Notes: generated by a model from the letters alone, not told the origin. Counted from the first letter of the stretch, positions 6,931 through 17,404 are shown. The stretch is DNA of 64,000 bases from Nannocystis punicea (GCF_026965555.1 NZ_CP114040.1:10990001-11054000); one strand, 5' to 3'. Program-made: numbers and translations.

Positions 6931-9906
6931 TCACGGCGTCGTATCGGCGGTCAGCTCGACCGTCACGCCGCGCGCCAGACCGAGGCGCAGCGTCGTGCCG
7001 ACCGGCACGCGCGTCAGCTGGTCGTACAGGTAGCGCCGCTCGCCGGTCACGTCCTCGCCGTCGACGCTGACGATCACGTCGCCGGCTTGCAGTCCGGCGA
7101 TGGCCGCCGGCGAGCCGGGCCTGACCAGCGCGACCTCGAACTTGCGCTGCGTCGGGTCGGCCGCCGGCGCCCCGAGCTTGATCGCGTAGCCGAGGTCCCC
7201 GCTCGTCTCGCCGGACTTGACCCGCTGCTTGGCGACCCGGATCGGCGCCAGCTCGATCTCCGGCCCACCTGCGAGGTTGGTCGTCATCACCGTCTGGCTG
7301 TACTCCGCCGCCGCGCCGCGCGGCGCCGCCACCAGGATCGTCACCAGCCCCACCGGCGCCCCCTCGACCTCGAAGCGACCCTGGGCGTCGGTGCGCGGCA
7401 GGTCGCGGTTGTCCACCACGAACACCTGCCCCTGGCTGACCCGCACCGCCGCCCCGACCACCGGCGCGCCCTCGAGGTCGACCACGGTCCCGCGCAGCTT
7501 GACCTTGGCCGCCAGCTCGACCCGCACCCCGGACCGCTCTTCACCTGACCCGAGAGACACCTCGGCGTCCTGCGTGCCCTCGGGCGCGCTCACCGACAGC
7601 TTGTAGTCGCCGGCCGGCAGCTCGGCGAAGCTCCACGCGCCACCTGTCCGAAAGAACCGGTCGGTGCGCTGATAGCCCGAGGACGGATCGACGAGCGTCG
7701 CCGAGAACTCCTGCGGCGCCCCGCCGCCCTTCAGCGCCACAGTCCCCGCCAGCCGGCCGGTCGGCGCGATCGTCAGCGTCACCTCCGTGCCGAGCGCCAC
7801 GTGCTCGACCGACGTCTCGCCGCCGCCGCGGCGGAACGCGCGGACCGTGTACTTGCCGGGGAACAGCTCCTCGACGGCGAAACGGCCCTCGGGGTCGGTC
7901 AGGTGCGGCCGGTCGTTCAGCGCGAAGAACCGCGGCAGCGCCCCGCCGGGCCCACGCGCGCTCTCCGACTCGCGCGTGGCCTCGACGAACGCGTCGCTCA
8001 CCGGCGCCCCGCCCTCGTCGCGCACGACCCCGACGATCTTCCCGTTGCCGGTCTCGACCACCAGCTTGACCGTCGCCACCGCGTCGGCTGCGACCGTAAC
8101 CTTGACCCCCTGCACGTCGTCGTCGCCGGTCCCCGGCGCGCGCAGCTTGATCCCGTCGCGCGTCGCCGACACCCGGTACTCTCCGGCCGCCGCCTCCGCC
8201 ACGTGGAACGACCCGTCGTCGCCCGTCATCGCCGAGGTGCGCCGCCCGGGCGCCTGCAGCGACACCTGCGCCCGCGCGACCGGGTTGCCGTGGACGTCGC
8301 GGACCTCGCCGCGGACCTGCCCCGCCGCCAGCAGCTCGACGCGGATGTCCTCGAGGTCCTGTCCCTCGGGCAAGGTCACTTCGAGCGGCTTGTCCGGGGT
8401 CGGCCGGGGGGTCCCCGTGGTGTACGCGCGCACCTCGTACTTGCCGGGCAACAGCCCCGCCAGCTCGAAGCGCCCGCGCGCATCGGAGTCGCCGAACGCC
8501 GGCCCCCTCGCGTGCGAGCTCGCCTGCCCGCCATCGATCTTCACCCGCGCAGACACGGTGAGCCCCGGCGCCGGCTCGCCCTTGGCCGTCGTCACGGTGC
8601 CGCGGATCGCTCGCCCCGGCGCCACGTCCCACCGCAGGTCCTCGATCGGTCTGTCCACGACCGCCACCGGCGGGTACTTCTCCGCCGACACGAACCCCTC
8701 GCAGCGCACCGACACCTCGTAGGTCCCCGGCAGCAGGCCCGGGATGCGCACCCGCCCGTCGGCCTCGATCTCCGCCCCGAACTCGCGCTCGCTGCCGCCG
8801 CGCAAGGTCACCTGTCCCTGCGGACAGGATGCTCCGCCCGGCGTCACCACCACCGCGCCGGCGATCGTCGTCGCCGGGTGGGCCTCGATCACGAGCGACT
8901 GCGACGTCTCGCCGAGCCCGAGCACCACCTGCTCCGCCGCCATGCCGAACGCGTCGTCGGCCGTCACGCTCGGCTTGTACGCGCCGGGTGACAATTGCGA
9001 GATGCGGAAGTTGCCGCCGGCGTCGGTGATCGACACCCCGCCGCCGCCGCCGAAGAACGTGTCGCCGCGCTCCGCGGTGACCTTCGCGCCCTCGACCGGC
9101 GAGCCGTCGCTCGCGCGCACCACCTTGCCGACCAGCACCGACTCGGGCGTCAGGTACAGCTCGAAGCGGTGCCCGGGCGCCGCCCCGCGGTCGCTGCCCG
9201 GCGCGTAGCCGTCGGCGCGCGCGAACACCTGCGGCTGCCCCGGCGCCACCCACAGCGAAAATTGTCCCTCCGCGCCCGACGTCGCGAACGCCATGCCCGT
9301 GCCCGCGAACACCCCGCCGGCGCTGACCACCGCGCCCTCGACCGCCCCGCCGCTGAGGTCCTTGACGACCCCGACGATCTCCACGCCCCCGCCGCGCAGG
9401 GTGATGTCGATGCCCAGCGCCTCGCCGCCGGGCGCGAGCGCGACCATGTCGAGGCGCGTCGGTCGGTCGCCGCGCGTGTAGAACGCCGGCACGTGCCCCG
9501 GCGCCGTCGCGCTCACCGAGTGCCGCACCGCCCACAGCCCCTCGATGCGGTAGTGGCCGTCGCGCTCGCTGGCGGCGCACGGCGGCGTGAACGTGTCGCG
9601 CGCGTCGAGCAGCCCGTTCGCCGCGATCGCACACACCTGCGCGCCGGCGATCGGCTGGCCCTTGTCGTCGCGCACGGTCCCGGCGATCGCCGCCTTCGCC
9701 AGCTTGCGCGGATCGATCTCCAGCGGCGCCGCGGGCAATGCCGCGCTCGGCGCGGCCGCCGGCGCCTTCACCGGTTCGGCCGCGACCGGTTTTTCTATCT
9801 GACCTTCAAGACATGTCGCCCAGGCCAGCCCCGCGACCCCGAGCCCGATCGGCAGAAACCACAAGATCCGCGACCGACCCTCGCGCCCGCCGTTCCGATT
9901 GGTCAT
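6931..9906 (-). CDS. Large carboxypeptidase-regulatory-like repeat protein with C-terminal PDZ domain
   Basis: 991-residue exported or membrane-anchored protein. The N-terminus (SRILWFLPIGLGVAGLAWA, about 12-30) is one membrane anchor or signal segment. About ten repeats of the carboxypeptidase-regulatory beta-sandwich follow, each with a core such as AGTVRDDKGQPIAGAQV. The last about 90 residues form a PDZ domain (SPAAIAGLQAGDVIVSVDGEDV). No catalytic motif is visible; the role is probably structural or binding in the envelope. At least three dispersed palindromes lie inside the gene (about 7641, 8344, 8810). The start is the ATG giving MTNRNGG; upstream in-frame sequence is low-complexity antisense of the next gene. 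Confidence 0.87.
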   Translation of the reverse strand: MTNRNGGREGRSRILWFLPIGLGVAGLAWATCLEGQIEKPVAAEPVKAPAAAPSAALPAAPLEIDPRKLAKAAIAGTVRDDKGQPIAGAQVCAIAANGLLDARDTFTPPCAASERDGHYRIEGLWAVRHSVSATAPGHVPAFYTRGDRPTRLDMVALAPGGEALGIDITLRGGGVEIVGVVKDLSGGAVEGAVVSAGGVFAGTGMAFATSGAEGQFSLWVAPGQPQVFARADGYAPGSDRGAAPGHRFELYLTPESVLVGKVVRASDGSPVEGAKVTAERGDTFFGGGGGVSITDAGGNFRISQLSPGAYKPSVTADDAFGMAAEQVVLGLGETSQSLVIEAHPATTIAGAVVVTPGGASCPQGQVTLRGGSEREFGAEIEADGRVRIPGLLPGTYEVSVRCEGFVSAEKYPPVAVVDRPIEDLRWDVAPGRAIRGTVTTAKGEPAPGLTVSARVKIDGGQASSHARGPAFGDSDARGRFELAGLLPGKYEVRAYTTGTPRPTPDKPLEVTLPEGQDLEDIRVELLAAGQVRGEVRDVHGNPVARAQVSLQAPGRRTSAMTGDDGSFHVAEAAAGEYRVSATRDGIKLRAPGTGDDDVQGVKVTVAADAVATVKLVVETGNGKIVGVVRDEGGAPVSDAFVEATRESESARGPGGALPRFFALNDRPHLTDPEGRFAVEELFPGKYTVRAFRRGGGETSVEHVALGTEVTLTIAPTGRLAGTVALKGGGAPQEFSATLVDPSSGYQRTDRFFRTGGAWSFAELPAGDYKLSVSAPEGTQDAEVSLGSGEERSGVRVELAAKVKLRGTVVDLEGAPVVGAAVRVSQGQVFVVDNRDLPRTDAQGRFEVEGAPVGLVTILVAAPRGAAAEYSQTVMTTNLAGGPEIELAPIRVAKQRVKSGETSGDLGYAIKLGAPAADPTQRKFEVALVRPGSPAAIAGLQAGDVIVSVDGEDVTGERRYLYDQLTRVPVGTTLRLGLARGVTVELTADTTP
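8810..8828. repeat. Dispersed palindrome inside the repeat-protein gene
   Basis: ACCTGTCC-CTGC-GGACAGG, with perfect 7-bp arms, read through by the minus-strand gene. Weaker copies lie at 7641-7661 (CACCTGTCCGAAAGAACCGG) and near 8344-8372. Confidence 0.7.
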
Positions 9907-9987
9907 GCGCCTCCTGTCTAGGCCGCCGGGCCGGCGATCGTCAAGGCGGCTTGACCTCATCGGGGGCTCTCGGGCATTGCTGCTGTC

Positions 9988-11754
9988 GTGGCCCGGAGGA
10001 GGTTCGTCGCGCTCGCCGTCGCCGCGCTGGTCGGCCTCGGCGGCGCGGTGTGGTGGAGCGTCACGCCGGCGCGGCGAAGCATCCCGCTGGTGCGCGGCCA
10101 GGCCCCGCCGGCGTCCTTGAAGGCGCACTGCGACGAGGCAGTCGGCGCCCCGCGCGTCGAGAGAGTCACCGACCGCGTGTTCCTGGCGATCGGCTACGAC
10201 CTCGCCAGCACCGTTCTCGTGCGGACCGACGTCGGCAACGTCATCGTCGACGTCGGCATGAGCCCCGCTCGCGCCGCCCCCGTGCGCGAGGCGCTGCTTC
10301 ACGCCAGCCCCGGCCCGATCGCCGCCATCATCTACACCCACAGCCACATCGACCACGTCGGCGGCGCCAGCGTGTGGGCCGACCCTGGCGTCCCGATCTG
10401 GGCCACCGCCAGCTTCACCGACCACTTTTTAAAACAATACGGCGCGTTTCGTCGCGCCGAGAGCCGACGCGGCGCGGCGCAGTTCGGCGAACATGTCTCG
10501 GAGGACAGCTTGCCTTGCTCGGCGATCGGGCGCCGGCCCGACCTCGCCGCCGCCACGACCACCGGCGCGCGCTTCCCCAGCCACACCTTCTCCGGCGCGC
10601 AGGACCTCGAGATCGGCGGCGTGCGCCTGCACCTGCGCGAGGCCCACGGCGAGACCCACGATCAGCTGTTCGTCCACCTGCCCGACGAGGGCGTGCTGCT
10701 CGCGGGCGACAACTTCTACCGCAGCTTCCCCAACCTCTACACCCTGCGCGGCACCAGCCCGCGGCCGATCGACGCCTGGATCGCCTCGCTCGACGCCATG
10801 CGCCGGCTCGCGCCCGAGCACCTCGTGCCCTCGCACACCGCCCCGATCTCCGGCCGCGACCAGGTCCGCGAGGCGCTGACGCGCTACCGCGACGGCATCC
10901 AGTGGGTCCGCGACCGCGTCATCCAGCTCGCCAACGCCGGCCGCAGCGTCGACCACATCGCCGCGGACGTCGGCCTGCCCCCGGCCCTCGCCGGCGCGCC
11001 CGAGCTGGCCGAGCGCTACGGCCAGGTCGACTGGTCCGCGCGCGCCATCTACGACGAGCGCCTCGGCTGGTTCGACGAGCGGCCCGAGCGGCTCTACCCC
11101 CACGCCCCGGCCGAGCGCGCGCGTCGCTTCGTCGACGCCATGGGCGGCGGCGAGGCCGTCCGCGCCCGCGCCCGCGAGGCCGTGGCCGCCCGCGATCCGC
11201 GCTGGGCCGTCGAGCTCTACTCCCTGCTGCGCGACGCTGCCCCCGAGGGCATGTCCCCGGGGACACCTCTCGCCGGCGAGCTGGCCGCCGCCCTCGACGC
11301 GCTGGCCAGCGAGGTCGGCAACACCAACGGCCGCGCCTACCTGCTCGAGACCGGCCAGCGCCTGCGCCACGGCGAGCCGCCATTATCGGCGCCGACGCTC
11401 GACCCGGCCTTCCTCGACGTCCTGCCGGTCTCCCATTTCTTCACCATCATGGCCACGCGCCTCGATCCGGAGCTGGCCGCGGACGTGCACGAGTCGGCCC
11501 GCTTCGAGTTCACCGACACCGGCGAGCGCCTCACGGTCACCATTCGCCACGGGATCGCCGAGGTCGTCGCCGGCGAGCCGCTGCCCGGCACGCCCGAGCC
11601 GCTGGCCATCGTCACCACCACCACCGCGACCTGGCGCCGCCTCGCCACCGACCTCCGCAGCCCGCTGGCCGCCGCCGCCAGCGGCGAGCTAGCGATCGCG
11701 GGCGACGCTCTGGCCTTTCGCCGCTTCACCGGCCGCTTCCGCCGCGGCCTTTGA
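9988..11754 (+). CDS. Alkyl-sulfatase-like metallo-beta-lactamase-fold hydrolase
   Basis: 588 residues from a GTG start. An N-terminal anchor (FVALAVAALVGLGGAVWW, about 6-23) suggests export or membrane attachment. The metallo-beta-lactamase motif HxHxDH is at 118-123 (THSHIDHVGG); further ligands probably fall in REAHGETHDQ and SHTAPISG. A dimerisation-type helical region (about 360-460) and a C-terminal SCP2-like domain (about 480-588) give the three-part layout of SdsA1/YjcS-type alkyl sulfatases, so hydrolysis of alkyl sulfate esters is the likely chemistry. Two dispersed palindromes are translated in frame (EHVSEDS near 168, EGMSPGT near 421). The gene diverges from the PDZ protein with about 80 bp between them. 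Confidence 0.85.
   Translation: MARRRFVALAVAALVGLGGAVWWSVTPARRSIPLVRGQAPPASLKAHCDEAVGAPRVERVTDRVFLAIGYDLASTVLVRTDVGNVIVDVGMSPARAAPVREALLHASPGPIAAIIYTHSHIDHVGGASVWADPGVPIWATASFTDHFLKQYGAFRRAESRRGAAQFGEHVSEDSLPCSAIGRRPDLAAATTTGARFPSHTFSGAQDLEIGGVRLHLREAHGETHDQLFVHLPDEGVLLAGDNFYRSFPNLYTLRGTSPRPIDAWIASLDAMRRLAPEHLVPSHTAPISGRDQVREALTRYRDGIQWVRDRVIQLANAGRSVDHIAADVGLPPALAGAPELAERYGQVDWSARAIYDERLGWFDERPERLYPHAPAERARRFVDAMGGGEAVRARAREAVAARDPRWAVELYSLLRDAAPEGMSPGTPLAGELAAALDALASEVGNTNGRAYLLETGQRLRHGEPPLSAPTLDPAFLDVLPVSHFFTIMATRLDPELAADVHESARFEFTDTGERLTVTIRHGIAEVVAGEPLPGTPEPLAIVTTTTATWRRLATDLRSPLAAAASGELAIAGDALAFRRFTGRFRRGL
10491..10509. repeat. Dispersed palindrome translated in the hydrolase
   Basis: ACATGTCTC-GG-AGGACAGC within the metallo-beta-lactamase-fold gene, encoding HVSEDS in frame. 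Confidence 0.6.
11248..11267. repeat. Perfect dispersed palindrome translated in the hydrolase
   Basis: The core TGTCCCCGGGGACA (11252-11265) is a perfect 14-bp palindrome flanked by CA and CC, encoding GMSPGT in frame. It lies between the central helical region and the C-terminal domain. Confidence 0.7.
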
Positions 11755-11772
11755 CCTGTCTCCAAGGACATG
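11754..11772. repeat. Dispersed palindrome across the hydrolase stop
   Basis: ACCTGTC-TCCAA-GGACATG begins at the last base of the hydrolase TGA. Confidence 0.65.
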
Positions 11773-11892
11773 TCGAAGAAAGGCGGGGGTGCAGGCCAGG
11801 CCTCGTCCGGACCGCGGCGGCCGTCCGTGCGCGCGGACGACCGCCGCGATCCGGGCCGAGAGGTGGTCGAGATCCCGCATCGAGCCGGGCGC

Positions 11893-12045
11893 TCATCGGC
11901 CGTCGTACGTGGTGGCGGCCGCCACATCGGGGGCGGCCAGGGCGGACAGGGCGGCGATCGAGCCGCCGAAAACAAGGACCCCGAGCAGATAGAGCGCACT
12001 GGGGCCGCGAGGGCGATAGCGTGAGCGCGTCATGATTCGGGTCAA
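11893..12045 (-). CDS. Possible small single-span membrane protein (about 50 residues)
   Basis: A short minus-strand frame preceded by a perfect Shine-Dalgarno AAGGAGG at about 12053-12060. A TTG eight bases after it, or an in-frame ATG four codons later, starts MTRSRYRPRGPSALYLLGV. One hydrophobic span follows (ALYLLGVLVFGGSIAALSAL) and a short tail ends YDGR. Third positions are strongly GC-rich as in neighbouring genes. It occupies the otherwise empty 370-bp gap between the hydrolase and the ABC exporter. No family recognised; this rests on the ribosome site, codon bias and hydrophobicity only. Confidence 0.45.
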   Translation of the reverse strand: MTRIMTRSRYRPRGPSALYLLGVLVFGGSIAALSALAAPDVAAATTYDGR

Positions 12046-12123
12046 CGACACAACCTCCTTCGCGGTCTGCCGGCGCTGTCACACTTCTCGCGCCGGGCGA
12101 CCTCGGGTACCCTCGGCGTCGGT

Positions 12124-13031
12124 TTGGCCACCTCATCCACTTTCTTGCGCGACGCCTGGCTGATCGCCGGCTTCGACCTGCGTGAATCGATACGGACCCG
12201 CCGCGCCCTCGTCCTCGCGCTCCTCTATCTGCTGGTCGCCTCGGTCACGAGCTACATCTACGTCGAGGTCGTCAAGTTCGCCCAGCAGGCGACCTCCGAG
12301 GCCATCAGCGGCATCAGCGACACCGGCGAGAAGATGGCCGCCGCTGCTGCCGCCGGGGCCGCGCAGGGCGCCGGTTACACCGGCCTCCTCTACGTCATCG
12401 CCGGCGGCGACCAGCAGATCGCCGGCCACCTGGCGACCTATCCGCCGATGGTCCTCGTGTTCGCGTGGTTCTCGCTCGGCGCCCTGCCGTGGCTGATCGC
12501 GCTCACCAGCTACGACCTCGTCGCCGGCGACCTCCACCTGCGCACCGTCCGGTTCGTCGCCCTGCGGACCAGCCGCGGCGCGTTCGTCCTCGGCAAGCTG
12601 CTGTCGCAGGTGCTGCTGGTCGCGCTGATCGCCGGCCTCGGCATGATCCCGGTGCTGGTGATCGGCGGCGCCTACCTGCCGAGCTTCGACGTCCTCGACT
12701 GCTTCCTCGCCCTCCTGCGCGCCTGGCCGATCCTCGCCCTGTTCGCGTTCGCGGTGCTCGGCCCGGTCGCCTGCGCGTCCCAGCTGGTGCGCGGTCCCGG
12801 GGCCGCGCGCGCCCTGGCGACCTTCTTCCTGTTCGTCCTGTGGATCCTCGGCGTGTGGGCGCTGTTCACCCCAGCGCCGCTGTCGCTGCTGCGCTGGCTG
12901 ACCCCGTTCGCCTACAAGACGCAGTTCTTCCACCCTGACCTTTTGCACAGGTTGATGAACGCGGCCGGCTGCGCCGCCCTGTGCGCCGGCTACACCTGGC
13001 TCGGCTTTCAAGTGTTCCGCCGGAGGGACCT

Positions 13032-13035
<4 letters not shown>
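12124..13035 (+). CDS. ABC-2 type transporter permease
   Basis: Membrane component of an ABC exporter, about 303 residues with six predicted spans: one near the N-terminus (ALVLALLYLLVASVTSYIY) and five from about 100 onward. Starts at TTG in this reading; no better in-frame ATG is nearby. It overlaps the downstream ATPase gene by four bases (GTGA), so the two are translationally coupled and form one exporter. Substrate unknown. Confidence 0.87.
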
Positions 13036-13955
<920 letters not shown>

Positions 13956-14007
13956 GCTGTGACGCCATCCACGGTCCTCGGCGCCGAGACGGCGCTAAGG
14001 AATCGGC

Positions 14008-15168
14008 ATGGCTCGCTCGATGTCGCATCCTGTCCACCTGTGGTTCGCGTGGACGCTCGTGCTCGCGTGCACCGACAATGACGGACAGCGTGGGGACCTC
14101 ACGGACGGTTCACCACCCCACGGGAGCGGCCTGCCACCGGGCCTCTTCGGCACCTCGGACACCGAGGGCGAGAGCGAGGCCGGGAGCGCGGCCGAGAGCG
14201 CGGCCGACAAGCTCGACCTGCCCGCAGGCGACAGCAGCGGCGGCGTCGTCGTCGAACCCCCCGGCTGCGACAAGGTCGACTTCCTGTTCGTCATCGACAA
14301 CTCCAACTCGATGGCCGACGAGCAGAGCAGCCTGATCGCCTCGTTCCCCGGCTTCATCGCCGCGATCAACGAGACGCTCGAGGCCGACGACTACCACGTC
14401 ATGACGATCTCCACCGACGACGGCAACCCCGGCGACGGCGACCAGGACTGCGACTTCAAGGAGTGCATCTGCGCCCCCGCGCCGACCTGCTGCCGCGACG
14501 TGTGCGACACGATCTTCAAGGGCACGACCTGCAACGGCGAGCCGTGCGACCTGATCAGCATCGACAGCTGCGAGTTCGAGTACGGCAGCGGCCGCGTCTA
14601 CGATCAGTACGGCACGCGCTGCCCGATCGCCGCCGACCGCCGCTACATGCTCGCGTCGCAGCCGGACCTCGTGTCGACCTTCGCCTGCGCCGCCGGCATC
14701 GGCGCGTTCGGCAGCGGCGACGAGCGGCCGATCCAGTCCGCGCTGGCCGCTCTCGGCGCCGTGCAGAACGGGACCGGCGGCTGCAACGAGGGCTTCTTGC
14801 GCGACGACGCGATCCTCGTGCTCATCCTCATCACCGACGAGGAGGACGATAACCTCGAGGCCAACGAGGGCTCGCCCGGCGAGCCGGCCGGGTGGTACGA
14901 GGCGGTCGTGGCCGCCAAGCACGGCGTCCCGGAGGCCGCCGTGGTCCTCGGCCTGGTCGGCGACAGCAACCTCCCTGGCGGCCTGTGCCCGCCGGTCTGG
15001 AACCCCTACGAGGACGGCGGCGAGGCGGCCCCGCGCCTGCAGTCGTTCGTCCAGATGTTCTCCGGCGGCGTCCTCGGCAGCGTCTGCGCCGCCGACTACA
15101 CGCCCTTCTTCCTCGAGGCGGTCAGCGTCATCGACACCGCCTGCGACATCTTCGTGCCGATCGGTTGA
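14008..15168 (+). CDS. vWA-like lipoprotein with intact MIDAS (tandem copy 1)
   Basis: Predicted lipoprotein of 386 residues: signal peptide with lipobox VLAC (Cys21), an acidic Ser/Gly-rich linker to about 80, then a von Willebrand A-type domain opening VDFLFVIDNSNSM, which keeps the DxSxS metal-site motif. A Cys-rich insertion (about 145-195) is followed by the conserved LVLILITDEEDD strand. Secreted or surface exposed; a ligand- or metal-binding role is typical of the fold. It is followed 300 bp downstream by a paralogue sharing the same Cys pattern and the ending SVCAADYTPFF (SICAADYGPFF in the paralogue). Confidence 0.85.
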   Translation: MARSMSHPVHLWFAWTLVLACTDNDGQRGDLTDGSPPHGSGLPPGLFGTSDTEGESEAGSAAESAADKLDLPAGDSSGGVVVEPPGCDKVDFLFVIDNSNSMADEQSSLIASFPGFIAAINETLEADDYHVMTISTDDGNPGDGDQDCDFKECICAPAPTCCRDVCDTIFKGTTCNGEPCDLISIDSCEFEYGSGRVYDQYGTRCPIAADRRYMLASQPDLVSTFACAAGIGAFGSGDERPIQSALAALGAVQNGTGGCNEGFLRDDAILVLILITDEEDDNLEANEGSPGEPAGWYEAVVAAKHGVPEAAVVLGLVGDSNLPGGLCPPVWNPYEDGGEAAPRLQSFVQMFSGGVLGSVCAADYTPFFLEAVSVIDTACDIFVPIG

Positions 15169-15370
15169 GCGTCCCGCCGGCACCAGCTCGCCCCGCCCTC
15201 GCGCCGCGCGCCCCGCCGGCTCGAGGGCGGACGACGTCCGGCGCCCGGCTCGCCGCGGGCGCGCGCGGCGGCCCCTATGATCATACCGAGCGCGGACGCG
15301 GCGATGATGGTCGTCACGCCTCATGGCATTCGCCGGATCCGCCCGTCCGCCCGAATCGGCCCTTGGAACA

Positions 15371-15399
15371 TTGTTATTGCGGGTAACACCCTGTATGAT
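15371..15399 (+). promoter_or_regulatory. Candidate sigma70-type promoter of vWA copy 2
   Basis: An AT-richer island in the 300-bp gap holds TTGTTA and TATGAT separated by 17 bases. Transcription would begin near 15406, about 65 bases before the ATG of the next lipoprotein. Otherwise I see nothing in 15169-15471. Confidence 0.4.
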
Positions 15400-15471
15400 G
15401 ATTGCCGCCGCCGGTGATGGCACCCACGGCGCCGGTCATCTGTTCGCACGGTCGGGGCTAAATAGTTGGAC

Positions 15472-16680
15472 ATGACTCGCACTACGAAGACCGTTCTCGG
15501 CGGGTGGCTGATGTGCGCCTCGGCCCTCGCCGCCTGCGTCGACAACGACACGCCAGGGGTCGAATCCGACACCGACGCCACGGCCGGCGCCGTCACTGCC
15601 ACGCCGCCGCCGACCGGTGTCGCCGACACCGAAGCGCCGTCGGACTCCTCGTCCGTGCCGCCCGACGACAGCTCGGGCGGTGGCTCGGGGGCCGAGAGCG
15701 CGGGCAGCTCGGACACGTCGACGCCCGGGACCACCGGCGTCGACGACCCGACGGGCTCCGCCGCGACCGGCTGCCAGAAGGTCGACCTGCTGTTCGTCAT
15801 CGACAACGACCTCACCATGAAGTCCGAGCAGGAGGGCCTGATCGGCGCGTTCCCGGCGTTCTACGACGGCATCAAGTCGACCCTCGGCATGCAGGACACG
15901 CACGTGATGGCCATCGGCGCCGACGACGGGAAGGGCGTGTCCAACACCAGCCAGTGCCTCGGCCCCGGCAAGTGCTTCTGCGGCCCGGCCCCGCTCTGCT
16001 GCGCCATGACCTGCGAGGGCGGCAACGCCGAGACCTGCAACGGCATCCCGTGCGCCGGCCTGGCGATCAGCGAGTGCGCCTCGCAGTACGGCGCCGGCCG
16101 CGACTACAGCAACTCGGGCAAGTTCTGCGAGATCGCCGACGGCCGCCGCTACATGCTCGACAGCCAGCCGGACCTCCCCGCCGCCTTCGACTGCGCCGCC
16201 TCCGTCGGCCAGTACGAGGCGCAGAACGACAAGCGGCCGATGTTCGCGGCGACCGAGGCCGTCAGCGCGGCCATGAACGGCGCCGGCGGCTGTGACGAGG
16301 GCTTCCTGCGCAGCGACGCCCTGCTCGTGGTGGTGTTCGTGTCCGACAAGGACGACACCAACGAGAACGGCGGCACCGGCTCGCCCGGCGGCCCGCAGGA
16401 GTGGTACGACGCGCTCGTCGCGGCCAAGGGCGGCAACGCCGGGTCGGTCGTCGTGCTCGGCCTCGTCGGCGACGGCAACATGACGGGCGGCGGCTGCGCC
16501 CCGAACATGGCCCCCGACATGGAGGCGCTCGCCGGCGGTCCGGCGCCGCGCCTGCAGGAGTTCGTCAGCAAGTTCAGCCACAGCGCGATCGGCAGCATCT
16601 GCGCCGCCGACTACGGGCCGTTCTTCACCAACGGCATCACCGTCGTCGACCAGGCCTGCGACGCCTTCACCCCGGGCTGA
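15472..16680 (+). CDS. vWA-like lipoprotein with degenerate MIDAS (tandem copy 2)
   Basis: 402-residue paralogue of the preceding gene. Lipobox ALAAC (Cys22), Asp/Ser/Thr-rich linker, then a vWA-like domain opening VDLLFVIDNDLTM. Here the metal-site motif DxSxS of copy 1 has become DNDLT, losing both serines. The Cys-rich insertion (CFCGPAPLCC), the strand LLVVVFVSDKDD and the ending SICAADYGPFF match copy 1. The ATG giving MTRTTK is used; a TTG two codons earlier is possible. Tandem duplication followed by change of the metal site is the simplest reading. Confidence 0.85.
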   Translation: MTRTTKTVLGGWLMCASALAACVDNDTPGVESDTDATAGAVTATPPPTGVADTEAPSDSSSVPPDDSSGGGSGAESAGSSDTSTPGTTGVDDPTGSAATGCQKVDLLFVIDNDLTMKSEQEGLIGAFPAFYDGIKSTLGMQDTHVMAIGADDGKGVSNTSQCLGPGKCFCGPAPLCCAMTCEGGNAETCNGIPCAGLAISECASQYGAGRDYSNSGKFCEIADGRRYMLDSQPDLPAAFDCAASVGQYEAQNDKRPMFAATEAVSAAMNGAGGCDEGFLRSDALLVVVFVSDKDDTNENGGTGSPGGPQEWYDALVAAKGGNAGSVVVLGLVGDGNMTGGGCAPNMAPDMEALAGGPAPRLQEFVSKFSHSAIGSICAADYGPFFTNGITVVDQACDAFTPG

Positions 16681-16703
16681 GCCCCTCAGGACGCGAGCCG
16701 CCG

Positions 16704-17300
16704 TCACTGCCCGGCGGCCCGCGGCGCCTGCAGCTGCGCGACCGCCAGCCGCGTCACCGCGCGCAGCGTGTCGAACACCCCGTCCCCGCGGACGGCCACC
16801 GCCGCGAACTCGGGCCACCCCGCGGGGTTGAGCGCCGCGCGCAGCTCCGCCAGCGGGAGCGCGTCCGGCGTGTCGCGCTTGTTGTACTGCATGACGTAGG
16901 CGTCGCCGAGATCGAGCCGGTGCTCGGCGACGTCGCGATGGAGGTTGTCGAGGCTCTCGACGTTGGCGTCCATCCGCTGCTCCTGCGAGTCGGCCACGAA
17001 CACCACCCCGTCGGCCGAGCGCATCACCAGCTTGCGCGTCGCCGCGTAGTAGATCTGCCCCGGCACCGTGTACACGTGCACGCGCACGCGGAAGCCGCGG
17101 ATGGTCCCGAGCGTCAGCGGCATGAAGTCGAAGAACAGCGTGCGCTCGCTGTCGGTCGTCAGCTGCAGCAGCGCCCCGCGCCGCTCCGGATCGGTCTTCC
17201 GGTGGATCCACTTCGCGTTCTCGGTCTTGCCCGAGAGACCTGGCCCGTAATACACGAGCTTCAGGTTGATCTCCTTGGCCGCGTAGTTCACAAACGGCAT
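16704..17300 (-). CDS. MglA-like Ras-family GTPase
   Basis: 198-residue cytoplasmic small GTPase closely resembling Myxococcus MglA (195 residues), the polarity switch for gliding and twitching. P-loop GPGLSGKT (about 19-26), switch region YTVPGQ with the MglA-type Thr in place of the usual Asp, and the guanine motif NKRD are all visible; FFDFMPL and VFVADSQ also match. Started at MPFVNYAAKEIN; the frame extends 14 codons upstream without MglA similarity. No MglB partner is adjacent, so this may be a paralogue rather than the primary motility switch. Confidence 0.9.
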   Translation of the reverse strand: MPFVNYAAKEINLKLVYYGPGLSGKTENAKWIHRKTDPERRGALLQLTTDSERTLFFDFMPLTLGTIRGFRVRVHVYTVPGQIYYAATRKLVMRSADGVVFVADSQEQRMDANVESLDNLHRDVAEHRLDLGDAYVMQYNKRDTPDALPLAELRAALNPAGWPEFAAVAVRGDGVFDTLRAVTRLAVAQLQAPRAAGQ

Positions 17301-17352
17301 GATCACCCTCCCCGGGTCCAGCCCGGACGGACTTGTTTTCAACGACTACAAG

Positions 17353-17368
17353 ATGTCCTTCGGGACAT
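17353..17368. repeat. Dispersed palindrome with TTCG loop
   Basis: ATGTCC-TTCG-GGACAT, a perfect 6-bp stem with a UUCG-type tetraloop if transcribed on the plus strand. It lies between the MglA-like and TetR genes. Confidence 0.75.
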
Positions 17369-17404
17369 ACCGACCCGAAGCTGCGACAGGCTGGCGAACA
17401 ACGA

